Positions 1-11,900 of a stretch of 64,000 nucleotides of DNA are shown here, piece after piece (position 1 is the stretch's first letter; every line of letters begins with the position of its first letter). Under the pieces are notes generated by a model. It was not told where the DNA came from. It did no database searches and worked only from the letters and a program-made list of their open reading frames with translations. Both the position numbers and the translations under genes were made by a program. The stretch is from contig JALIRH010000043.1 in assembly GCA_023055505.1 (NCBI GenBank), positions 4,109,896 to 4,173,895 of the forward strand. The letters are read 5' to 3'. Source of the stretch: Callipepla californica brunnescens. Taxonomy: Eukaryota > Chordata > Aves > Galliformes > Odontophoridae.

Positions 1-416
1 CTTGTTTTCAGTTGCTGTGCTAGTGAGTTCTTAACATCTTCTCACAAAAGGGTTTCTTCTCCTATCTCAGTTAACTTAAAAATGGATCATGTGCAGTCCT
101 CTCAACCTATTTCCTTTCTGAACTGTTTCCATCATTTTTCAACATCAGGTACTACCTTTTACTAGTCAATTTATTTTTAAAACTGAATCTCAAACTGCAG
201 CTAGCAACACTTCAGTGCTCTTCTTTGTCCACAGGGAAGTAGAATTTAATGAATGTCAGTAAAATGTGTTGTGTGAGAATCAAGCTGTTATTCCACAGCA
301 TTCCACAAGGGGATTACAACTTGTGGATTGAGAGAAAACTGTTCATTAAGAGAGAAAAAGGAAGTGGGGAAAAAATGGTGGTAGTTACGACAATAATAAT
401 AATGACATTACTTAGG

Positions 417-936
417 TTGCTCTGAAAATAATGCCTCATTTATTTCCCTGGAAATTACAGCACTTACAAAAACCATAAAAATGCTATTTCATAGGGCAAA
501 TTTTCAGCTGGAAAGCAAGGGTTTTCAGCATAGTTGTCACCATTAGTTACGCGTTTTCACCATCAATAAGCAAGAACCTGCAAGCTATGCTTGTTCACAT
601 GTGCGCTGATGGAGGTAACCCACTGTCACTGCTGCTGAAATGCACCACTCTCTGTGCTGCATCCACTGGTTGGTCTCCATAAACGTTCTGCAAGTGTGAA
701 TGAATGTCACTGGGTGCCATTTGTTTTGCATGGAGGAATGCATGATGCCCCTTTCCTTCATCAGCACTCCCATGTTAGACCCATCCTGTCAGACTGCCCC
801 TCTGCCATCTGTCACACGGCAGCAGGATATGGGGTGTTGGTGGGAAGGTTCAATCTCTACTGCCAACTCTCCAACATCTTCCTCTGACATTGTGGGCTAT
901 CACCATAAAATAAGAGAGACTACCTCCAGAGTAGCC
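417..936. mobile_element. Short mariner-like DNA transposon copy (Galluhop/MARINER1_GG type)
   Basis: The left end (GCTCTGAAAATAATGCCTCA from 419) is an imperfect inverted copy of the right end (AGAGACTACCTCCAGAG near 912-930). Its interior is clearly homologous to 40771-41270, for example ATGTCACTGGGTGCCATTTG. At about 520 bp it is far shorter than a 1.2-1.3 kb autonomous mariner and has no transposase frame. The family name is from memory. Confidence 0.75.
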
Positions 937-2152
937 CTTGTGCGTACAAAGAGGTGATGAGCAGCATGGTTCTCACTGCCCTCCAACCAATGCCAGTTTC
1001 CATGCAGCTGCTGTCTGCCCAGCCATCTTCCTTCCGTTCTGTAGTGTTTTTTCTTTTTTCAATGCTGGTATGAAAGATCCCAGTGTCCAGTTTAGGACAG
1101 CTGTCTTTGTTCTGTCCCTTCACTAAGAGGGCAATTCCAGAAGCTGAGACGACCTTGGCTATGTGTGGCACTGCTCAGCAACAACTGAAGCATCAAGGTG
1201 TTATCAACGTTGGTTTTTTTTTTTTCCTAAAGCCAAAACACAGCATCGTGCTAGATGCTATGAAGGAAAAATGAACTGTGGCTCGGACAGTACTGGTGTA
1301 CTTTGTTTCTGATCAAAGCTGAAAATGTACTGCAGTAAGTTATTAAAAGGCAAGTAGAGATGTAGTTTTGTGCATTTTTTTCATCAGTGTTGGAAAGAAC
1401 TTTCACAATTCAAAACTTGGTATTTCTCAAACATACGTGAGTGCTGTCTAAAATCTGTGTCATGAATTTACATGCATTGTGACTGCACCGAGCTAGTCTT
1501 GCCAACTTGCTTGGATATGAGACTGTTCACATCAAGACATCTGAGTGTTTTTAGAAATACAAGCTAGTAGCTGAGAGCTGCAGTGATTGCAACCCTATAA
1601 CTTCTGTTTGTTTTCTTTGGCATAGTTTTTGCCATTCAGTACTTAATTTGTGCAGTCAGTAGGTTGTATTTGTAAACTTTAGATCTTTTAAATCTAGCTG
1701 TGTACCAAATAGCACTCATAGCTCGATCTCTAACTAATGTTTAAGCCTGATTTCTGCATACAGTGCTTCAATGAAATGTATTGAGAAACCATTATCAGTG
1801 GAATTTGGTACCTCATAATAGGGCTTAGAAAGTGCAAATTTATGTTATTCTGTTTTTTTTTTTTTTTAAGCCAAACTAAATTTGGTATTTCTGCCTCGAT
1901 AGTTAAATGTAATGCAAATACTGCCATTTTACTAAGAACAGAAACTGTGCTTGGTGCTCTTGAGCTGTGTGCCTCCTTGTTCAAGAGGTGGTACAATCAG
2001 CTTCCACTAAAACTGGAGGAGGTTTCAGTTCCATTCCAGTGCTAACAGTATTTTGAGCAAATATCTTAAACTTCATTAATGTTAAAGCTTACAGTGTAGA
2101 TAGTTCAATTAAGACTTTGAGATGTGAGGGTGAGATCTGACTGCTTCTTCCA

Positions 2153-2290
2153 CATTAAGGTTGGAAAAGGCCCCTAAGATCAGGTCCAGCCATCAAATTG
2201 CTCTGTTTTCATTGTTCTAACCATCTTTTCAGGGTGGTGGAATAGAACCAAAACAGGTCAGGCTGCTCGGGCAAAGTGAGACTTCCACTC
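2153..2290 (-). repeat. Degraded CR1-like trace
   Basis: AAGGTTGGAAAAGGCCCCTA resembles the minus-oriented CR1 3' end, but the rest is diverged. Confidence 0.4.
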
Positions 2291-3221
2291 CCCTGTACAA
2301 AAAATTATGCATTTTCCCTTCTGGAAAAATATTTTTCTCACTTTTTATCTAAAGCTTTGTACGTTATATCTATAAAGTGTTGACTCTTCCCTTCCCACTG
2401 TGAAACTTTTCAGCAGTTGCCAATCACGAGCTTTTAAGAACTGTAAATGAAGCAAATTAGTGAAGTGCAAGTAATCAAAAACCTGCTACCTTTCATATTA
2501 GACAGCGCAGCCTTCTTGCATTTGAGTCACTTGCTTTGGCTTTACTTGTGGAGATAATGGAACTCTTAGAAATCTTGTTGATGTCTTCAGAAGCTACCTT
2601 ATTATTTACTTTTGACCTCTTAGTTTCTTTGACTTAATGTTACATAAAGCATTTGCCACTTCCTTTTTTTCCTGTGCTTCTCTACTTGCTGAGACTTACA
2701 TTTCCTGGCCTTTCAGAGAGAATCATTGCCCCACTTCATAATCCTCAAAGCTGACATCTACAGCTGAGCTTTTTGTCCTAATTTCTCAGATACCTCTGGT
2801 GAGACTAGGGGAATCTGTCCAAGCCATGCCTCAAGTTGCCATGTACTTACCAGAGCTTCCTGAGTTTCTGGAGGATGTGCGAATGCTGACAAACTAACTT
2901 GCTTGAAAGTCTAAATTTTCAGGGTAGATAAGGCTTCTCAAATTTATATCCACTCCCCAAAGGAAAAATGATGTCTGTGTGAAGTAGTGCTTGGTCATAA
3001 ATAAGACTAAAGATTGCTTTAGTATGTCTACTTACTGTTTTGATTTCTGCTTCAGTCTTCTGTTCTAGGAAGCGCTGAGTTCCTGTTCTTCTCAGATAAG
3101 AGCTTTAAAAAGGAAAGTGTGTCCTGTCACTGGGCAGAACACATTCCTTAGTCATACTTGCATTAACTTTGAGCTAGTATTTTCTGTACTTTTCTCCCCT
3201 TGGAGGCTGATCTGGCATTTG

Positions 3222-3560
3222 TAGAATCATAGAATAGATTGAGTTAGAAGGGATCTTCAAGGTCATCTAGTTTCAACCTCTTGTGCTATGGGACACCTTC
3301 CACAAAGTCAGGCTGCCCAAGGCCCCATCCAGAATGGCCTTGTGCCCTTCCAGGGCTGGGAGCACCTCTCCTTTGGGCAGCCTGTGCCTCACCACTCCTT
3401 CATATTTCTTGACATCTAATCTAAATCTTCCCTCTTCAGTTTTAAAGCTGTTACCCCGTTACCCCTTGTCCTATCACTACACTCCCTGATAAAGTTTCTC
3501 CCCATCTGTACTGTGTGGGCTCCCTTTAAGTACTGTAAGTGATCTTCTCTTGTGCTTGAA
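3222..3560 (-). repeat. CR1 LINE 3' fragment
   Basis: Begins TAGAATCATAGAATAGATTG. The minus-strand translation has decayed pieces of the CR1 reverse transcriptase C-terminus (DRTRGNGVTALKLKREDLD). Confidence 0.9.
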
Positions 3561-5079
3561 TGAGATCTCTTTGCTTGTGGAGGCAGGATATCTTCCCTCA
3601 CACAAGCCAACTATTTGCAGGCAGAAAGAACTTCTGTGTTCCCTTTGCCCTTGGGAGGTTTCAGACATGGCTATCTGCTACTGATATTTCTCTGTGGCTT
3701 AATTGCCTTTGCAAAGTTGCAGGCTACCCTTGTCTGCTATCACTGATGCAGCCTGATGTTCTGATGTGTCTGTGGTTTGAAATCTATAAAGAAGCCAAGT
3801 AAAACGTGACCTAGCACAGGTTTCCTTTGACAGCCTCAAATAATAAGTCTTGGAAGAATTGTTAACGTGTTTCTTGGGTGAAAAACTTTTTCTTGGGTTC
3901 TGTAATCTGGAATTGTTTTCTCAAACAGTGTAGCAGCTCAGTATCTGTGTCGTGTCCCCTCTCCACACCCACACTGTGGTTTTGTTTTTTTGGCTATTCA
4001 GCAGAATTCAAAAGTCCTTTGAGATGTATGTTTCAGTTTTAATACAGATGTCTCTAAGGCTTGAATGTGAAGTACTGAGCAAATTGACCGAGTTTTCCAG
4101 GTGATACACAACTGCTGCTGTAGCAGATTTCAGGACCTCTTCTTGTCCAGGTTTTATAAAAAGAATGTTAAATTTTATTTAGTTTGTTATGTTCAGTGTG
4201 GGCAGGCTTCTTCCTGGAAGTGTTGATGTGCATTTTAAGAGTTGTAGCTGGCTTTGATTATCAGTTCAGAGAGCCCTTGATCCAGGGGCTCAGTAGTGTT
4301 ATTGAGAACAGTCACAGGCTTGTAACTTGTCATCACTAGGCTCTATGGAATTGAGTGCTTTTCTACTGTAGGTGATCTGGGAATTTGTTGTCTTACTACA
4401 TAAATTCTTGAATCATGATTGCATTCTTGATAAAAGTTCCATTGGCTGCTGCTGTTGAGATGAATGGCTTCAGAATGTCTTAGTAATGCTGAATATTTGG
4501 ACTGTGTTTGTGAGTCCTATGTCTCACTGAAGATGGTGCTAGGAGGACTGAGACAGTGCAGTCTCTTCCCTCACTTGATTGTGGAAGCAATCCCATGAAT
4601 ATGACGTTATCTCATCCTGTTCAGATGAGAAGGAGGAGGTGGTTTTTGTTAGGCTTATTTCAAGAGCTGTTTTTGAAGTAATAAAGCTGTGGATAATTAA
4701 TAAGCACTCTTAATTTGCCCTGTCCCTTTTAAAGGGGTTTGTTAGCCTCTACCAGGCTTGAACCTTGTGAAAATATGAATAGATGTCAAACTAACTGTTC
4801 TTTGGATGGAATGTTGACATGGATTAATTCATTTTTAAACTGGAAGTAGAAGAAGAAAAATGCAATTTTATCAAGCATTCATTTCAACTTCTAGGGAAAA
4901 AAATGTGGAATGGTCCCTTTCAATGATAGCATGTCTGATGAAAGACTGCTTCTGTGGGATGTGGTGCTGAGCACTGTCCCTCTCTGAGAAGGAAACTCGA
5001 ACGTGAGATTCCCTTGCTTAGAGTACACTCTTCAGTATTCACACCTGGTTGTGAATACTGTTTTCTTTTCCCCTTTCAG

Positions 5080-5118
5080 ATAATGCAACTTGGGGTCCTC
5101 CTAGCTCAACTCGAAAAG
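5080..5118 (+). other. Candidate 39-nt cassette exon in HNRNPM intron
   Basis: A very strong acceptor (TTTTCTTTTCCCCTTTCAG ending 5079) precedes 39 nt and a GTAGAA donor at 5119. Read in phase 1 it encodes DNATWGPPSSTRK. Length and phase (1-1) would let it insert before exon 5933-5985 without breaking RRM1's frame. I do not recognise the peptide. Splicing is not shown. Confidence 0.35.
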
Positions 5119-5932
5119 GTAGAACGTGCGAAACCTGGAAGGAAAAAGTATTAAAAAAAAAAAAAAAAAAAAGTTGAGTGATTCTGAAAAAAATTCTGTA
5201 TGCCAGTCAGTTCAAAGGCAGCAGCCATTGTGGTAGTTGTGTTCTGGAGGTACATCATAGTTCTGTGGTTGCTAAAAAACAAAACAGAAGCCTGAGAAGG
5301 AAAAAAGCAATCCTTATCTTGTGAGGAATGGTGCAGATACAGTTTTCTAGAGCATCTTGACTCTTGCTATAAGCTGTTTTGTCTTGTGGGCAAAAAAGGC
5401 AGACAGCTAAATACTTCATACTGAGCTTAAAATATGGGCTGAAATCTTACTGTGGCTTAACAACAGGCTACATTGCTGAAATGAAGTAGGAAGTGCATGA
5501 TCTTTTGGTCCATTGGGTCATTCTGATCCTTTTTTGGATATTTACCAGAGAAAGTTCCTGAAAAAAGTGAATAATGGTTCAGATTCTGGACTGTGGAGTT
5601 GAGACTACGTGCTATGTGAAGGAAACCTGTTTTGCAGACTTCCCCATGGATTTGGATTGCCTTAAGTGTCGTGAGTGAGCACTAAAGATTGAGTAAATAG
5701 ATACTGTGGAAATAGCCAGCTTTTCAAGTGGAGGAAAAACAAGAACAATTTTAAGTCTTTAGGATTGTACTGCATACCTGTAATTGTCCAGTTTTGTGGT
5801 TTAGAGAACATGGAGTGTTTCTGGGCTTTCTTATAAGGCAGAGGCTCCATACACGGTTGATTGTTCTAAATTCCCATTGTTTTCTTGGCTTTTCTCCCTT
5901 GGTATATGTGTCGTCTGGAATCTGATTTGTAG

Positions 5933-5985
5933 TTGGTGAGGTAACATACGTGGAGCTCTTAATGGACGCTGAAGGAAAGTCAAGG
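5933..5985 (+). CDS. HNRNPM: HNRNPM exon: middle of RRM1
   Basis: Acceptor AG is at 5931-5932 and donor GTAAGT starts at 5986. The exon opens with the last two bases of a Val codon (phase 1) and reads [17 protein letters not shown], ending in phase 0. It carries the lead-in to RNP1 of RRM1. Confidence 0.95.
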
Positions 5986-8892
5986 GTAAGTGTTTGTGAG
6001 AATTTCTTCTGTGGATTTTCTACATGACAAATGTAATTGTATAGTGGCGTGGAATGAAAGGAAGTCAGGGAGGCAGAGTGTGTATGCTTAGTGGCTATAG
6101 CACAGGATTGCTTAAAAGCTTTGGGGATGGGGAGGTGGTGGGATGGGAACTTGGAAACAGTGTTAGGGTGGTCTTCCACTGCGTGCAGTTGGTGTTGGCT
6201 GTTTGCATTACCCATGGACCCTAGCAGTATGTATAGTGGTATGGACTATTAACGTAATACTTGTGTTTTGGAAAACGTCACTGTAGTGGTTTGCTGAATT
6301 TGTAAGGCCAGTGTGTAGAAGCAGGTTGTGTAAAATATACTTCCTGTGAGAGTAAACATAAGTACCTATGAAGGCAAATGCATTTAAGTTTAGAAATTGA
6401 CTTAAGTCCTTCAGTCCAGTGAAAATATCTTGCAGGAAGAAACAGTAGGAGCTCACTTAACTGTCCTGAAGGATATGGATTTAGGGTGAGAATATGGCAA
6501 GGATTTTGCTGTATGATGTAGAAGAACAGTTGCTATGAAGTGTGTGGTATTTTTCTTGGAGAACATGGACTTAGTTCTGCTTGTTACAACTTCAGAAACT
6601 ACAGTTTAACTGTTTTAATGCGTAAGCAGTTATATCTTACGGAATTCAAATAATGAAGGTTTTATTGGGTAACGTTACATTCTTTTTTTTTTTTATTAGA
6701 GTTAACTGATGTGAATTGACTTTTAAAAAAAATGTTATTGTGTTTTGTGCTTTTACTTACTTTATTTTTTTTTCCCTCCTCTCCTTGTTATTCGCCTGTG
6801 AAATGATTTCATCAGGGATGCGCGTAAGTTCTCTTATGAATTTTTAGCAAGAAATGAGGAAACTCTTAAGATACAAGCAGTGTTCTTAGAAGTCTTGTAT
6901 CTTCGCAGTGTTGTTGAATTCAAGATGGAAGAAAGCATGAAAAAGGCTGCAGAGGTTTTGAACAAGCATAGTCTTGGTGGAAGACCGTTGAAAGTGAAAG
7001 AAGTAAGACTCGCATCTGTTCTTTCAGTACCGTGGAAAAAGGTGGAGGGAGTACTCTTCAGTCCGGCAGTATGACTGACTCATTTGCAGCTAATGGTTTT
7101 TGACCAAAAGCGTGACTCTCGAAATAGAATTTAAAAAGATACTGAATTTTCTTTACTTCTAGCATGTGTTGCTGAACATCAGTTTGAATGTGATTGTCTA
7201 GACTAATCTTGACTTGATTGCTACTTGATAGTAAGGCAGAACTCAGGCAAAGCGAGCTGTAACTGCAGGTATACTTGCATATGATTTGAAAAAGCAACTT
7301 GCATGACTATTGTTTGTTCTTGACTGACTGCTTTCCATTTAATTTTGCATCGTGATAAATGTGTTCTACAAACCATTCCATAAAATAAGCTGGTTTCTGC
7401 TATACTTTGAAGATTTGTTTCCGTTCTAGTGGCTTTGCTGTTGACATCCCCTATAACACGCTCAACTGTACCATGAGTTAATCCTTATTTATTGACAAGT
7501 TTAAACTTCTGTTCCAGCAGCTTAGAACCTGTAGCTGCATCAAAGGTCCAATTAAACAAAAATCAAGAGAGACTTCTTCAGTGTTAACAGTGACTCTTGG
7601 CCGTAGGGTAAGCAAGTTGTTTTTGGCTAAGCAGGCTTCATGTTCTGCTGTGCCCGTACCACCCCTGAACGTTTGGGGGAAAAAAACACTTGAATGAGTG
7701 TAAGATGGGAAATGTATGCAGAAAGTCCACCTTTAACAATGTGTATTCTTAGAAGCACTTGAGAAAAAGAGTGAGGTGTGCGAGTGGCAGCACTTCTCAG
7801 ACCTAGCGTATTTTATGTGGTTTTGTGCATTCTGAGGAGCAGTGGTTTGAGTCTTGCTGCAAGCCATCATCTGCTGTTGTTGACCTCTTGCTACCCTTTC
7901 AGGGAAGTGAGAGCAGAAATGGAATATTCAGGTAGAACCACTTTCCTAAACTTAGCAAGCACTGACTTCTCAGTTGTTGCTATACTTGAATATTTCTGCT
8001 TAAATGGCACAAACAGAACAAAACAGATAGTTGTAATCAGTGAAGAAGCACGCTGCCAGTTGCAAGGGCTTCAATAACACTTCTCTAAGCCAAGGATTCT
8101 TCCTGTGTGAAAGGAAATAATTTTTTGTAGGTAAATGTTAGCATACATTTTGCCAGCTGCCCAGCGCATACATCTCTGTTGGCTGGTTCATTGCTGGAAA
8201 GCAGGAAAGCCTTCAAGTGAATGACTGCTTGAAGTAGGTGTTGCTGGATTAGTCGTGAAAGGTGCAATTCCTCCTGTTTGCAGAAGTGTGCTGTTTCTTT
8301 TTTAAATTTGTATGAATATTACTTTTAATTCAAATAACTTTTATTTTGACACCTCTGTTTCTGACTAATGGATTGAATTTTGATTTTTTTTTTTCCCCAC
8401 TTGCTCACTGAATACAGTGTGACATTTCTAACTTAAGCAACATCTGTTTACCGTGTATTGTGAAGTCATTTAGTTTCACTTTCAGTCTGAAGTTACAATA
8501 ATTTTATTTCCTTGCTAGAATTCTTCATCTTGTGCTTCATGTTTTCTAGAGTATCCTAAAATGTGAGATCTAGCAGTAATATGATGATACACTCCTCAAT
8601 TTGAATCCCTAGGGATTTGAGGGGAAATTGCTGCCTGAAAGAATCTTCTTGAAATTTTATGTGCTGTATCTTGTCTTGTGAAGTTTAACTGCAAGATTAA
8701 TGAGCTGTGGTCATGTTTTGAAAATGACAAAAGTTAATAGCCATTTTTCATCTAAAATCTTTGCAATGTCATTCTGTCTTCAGAACAAACATGACGGAGG
8801 TTTGTTGAGGGTATTTAATAATAAATACATACTTTCAGAATGAAGGGAAATTTGTGAGTAAGGAGTAACTTGCTAACTTGGAGGGGCCTGAC

Positions 8893-8930
<38 letters not shown>

Positions 8931-11900
8931 AAGATGATAATAAAAAGATAACAATGTGGTTGACTGTGGATCTGTACGGATCAGATAGCCCCATATAAAA
9001 GAAATTCTCTTCTTTTGACTTCTTTGGCCATGCTGCTAAATCCCCATACGTTTATTGTAATCGTGGCAAACTTAGTATGTTGTTTCTGTGTTTTGCAGGA
9101 TCCTGATGGCGAGCATGCCAGGAGAGCGATGCAAAAGGTCATGGCAGCTGGTGGAATGGGTATTGGTCCAGGCCCTGGTGGCCCTGGAATGATCAATATC
9201 CCACCTAGTATACTCAACAATCCCAATATACCCAATGAGATCATTCATGCTTTACAGGCAGGGAGACTTGGAAGCACTGTCTTTGTTGCAAATGTAAGTG
9301 TTGTATGGTCTGTGAAGAGAAAATCTGAGTCTTAGTTGAGTTCAGTACAGTACATTAGAGGAAAGGCTGTTGAGTTTTTCTGTCCCAGTAAAAATAAGCA
9401 GCAACTAGTTTTGTGACTAATTCAGTTGGAACACCTGCTGTGTGGGAAGTAAACTTCCACTGCTTCGTATGGACAAAACATGAGATCTTCTCTGTGAAAG
9501 CTATCATGGATGTAGTGTAAAAACATTTTTCCTCATTGTACTTCCCTGATTCTTTAGACTATGCAGTGTTTTCAAATACTAAAACTAACCACGAACAGCA
9601 GAGGAAAATGCAGCTTATTTGAAGGAGAGGCAGTGGAGAGACATCAAGCTAGATGGAGGCTAGAGAACGTGAACTCGTGGAAAGTCTGAAGGATCTGGGT
9701 TTGTTCAGCTTTAAAGGAAGAAAGCTAAAGGAATACCTGATTGCTGTCTCCAGGTCTCTGATCAGGGGATACAGAGAAAACAGAACCAAGCTCTTTTTAG
9801 GGTACGTGAGTTGGAAGATGGGCACTTCTGTTAATATACTGGGATTTTTTTTTTACCTTGAAATTGATGAAATACTGGAGGGCCTATCTTATATATTATA
9901 TATATTATGTATATATTGCCAACTGTGTGATTTAATAGTGCTCACGGCTGAGCTGGACATGGCCCTGAAGAGCCTGAAGTAGTTAGTCCTGTTTTCAGCA
10001 GTGAGTTAAGAGTATGGACTTTTGAAAGTCTCTTTCAAACCCAGATTATTCGGTAATTTTCTGCCTAAGTAAAGTTATAAGGTTGTCGTTTCTTATATAT
10101 TATGGTGTTTAATAATGGGTATTTTCTAGCAGAGCCAAGTGTGATGCATGAAGTTCTGGGCATTCTTTGGCACCCTGTTATTTATGTTTTACCCCATCTC
10201 TCTGAATGCTGCTTATTCTCATGATTGCAGATACTGAGAAAGGAGTGGTGTGAGGAACACTGAAGGTATTCTTTTGTTGGAAAGCTTTTTCATGCTTTTT
10301 ATATCACTTGTCTTCTAGTTGGATTACAAGGTTGGTTGGAAGAAACTGAAAGAAGTATTCAGCATGGCTGGTGCTGTGGTTCGAGCAGACATATTAGAAG
10401 ATAAAGATGGCAAAAGTCGTGGAATTGGCACTGTCACTTTTGAACAAGCCATAGAGGCTGTTCAGGCAATATGTATCCTTAAAGAGTATTAATGTAAATA
10501 GTAAGTAGGTTTGCTAGCCCATCCCTTGTGAGCATGTATCAGTAAGGAAATCAATATGGAAATATGGACAATAGTATTGTAGTTAAGATTTTTTTTATTA
10601 TTTTTTTATTTTTTATTTATTTATTTTTTTTTGCTGCAGTTAGTGGAGCCATTGTAGTGGGTGGAAAAAGTAAGGAAAACTGGAAAAAAAGAGAAAAGTA
10701 CATCTTGAAAGAACTATTCTTACTTTCTCAGAATTGTTAACAAGTGGTGGATGTATGAATTTTTAGCCCTGATAGTAGATACTTTATCTCTAGGCCACAA
10801 CAATTAAAATACAGTTTTTTAGAAAAGGTTTGTCTTAAATTACTGTAATGGAGGTAAAGGAGAAATGTAACATTTATCTGCAACAAAAACAGGCTTGGCC
10901 TGGTTGTACAGATTCGTTGCTGTGCAAGCAGTAATTTGCTACATAGTAGTCTACACGCACGCACATGCACACACACACAATAGAAATGCAATGCAGGTAT
11001 TGCTGTGTTCTCAGTCTCTCAATTTAAGAGCTATGGTGTAGAAGGGAGGAAAATATTTTCCTCTTCCCTAAAAAAGATGTTTGTTTTCCTAGTGTTATTT
11101 CCCTTTTGTACGTACACCTCAGAAGTTAAGCCTAGTCAGGATAAACTGAAGCTTAAAATAATAATGTGAGTAAAACATGTGACAGTTGTGCAATTGTTGG
11201 TTTGAAGATCATAGATTCATTAGGTTGGAAAGGACCTACAAGATCATCTAGTCCAACAATCCTCACACCACCATCCCTACCCACCAAGCTACTAAATCAA
11301 ATCCCTTAGCACCTCATCTAAACGCTTCTTGAACAGCGCTGGGGACGGTGCCTCAACCCCCTCCCTAGGCAGGCCATTCCAGGGCCTGACCACTCTCTCA
11401 GAGAAAAATTTTTTCCTCAAATCTAATCTAAATCTTCCCCGGCACAACTTGTGGCCATTCCCTCTCGTCCTGTCATTAGTTACCTGGGAGAAGAGGCTGA
11501 CCCCCTCCTTACCACAGCCTCCCTTCAGGAAGTGGTAGAGTGTGATGAGGTCTCCTCTGAGCCTCCTTTTCTCCAGACTAAACAATCCCAGCTCCCTCAG
11601 CCGCTCCTCGTAAGACTTGTGCTCCAGACCCCTCACCAGTTTTGTTGCTAAAGCTACTTGTGTAGTGTTTTAACACTGCACTGGTTTTGAGACACAGTTT
11701 AGCGGGTGTCTTAATGACTTTATTCTTAAACGCGGGATTATTACTTAACTCTCATTTTAATGTCATTGGAATCATAGAATCATAGAATAACCAAGGTTGG
11801 ATGAGACCTACAAGATCATCCTGTCTAACTGTCTGCCTACCTCCAATTGGTTTCTCTAAACCATGTCCCTCAATACAGTGTCTAAATGTTTCTTGAATAC

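Larger units (their letters stand above)
1..5932 (+). other. HNRNPM: HNRNPM intron sequence (5' end outside window)
   Basis: No exon matching known hnRNP M N-terminal sequence was found here. It contains a short mariner copy (about 417-936), a minus-oriented CR1 (3222-3560), a weak CR1 trace (2153-2290) and a possible cassette exon (5080-5118). Part of it could in principle be outside the gene, but the first exon seen starts mid-codon, so the gene must extend further left. Confidence 0.75.

Noticed and set aside
9294..9335. Extension of the HNRNPM exon into [13 protein letters not shown]
   Set aside because: It is read-through past a consensus GTAAGT donor; RRM2 continues at 10319 with [10 protein letters not shown].
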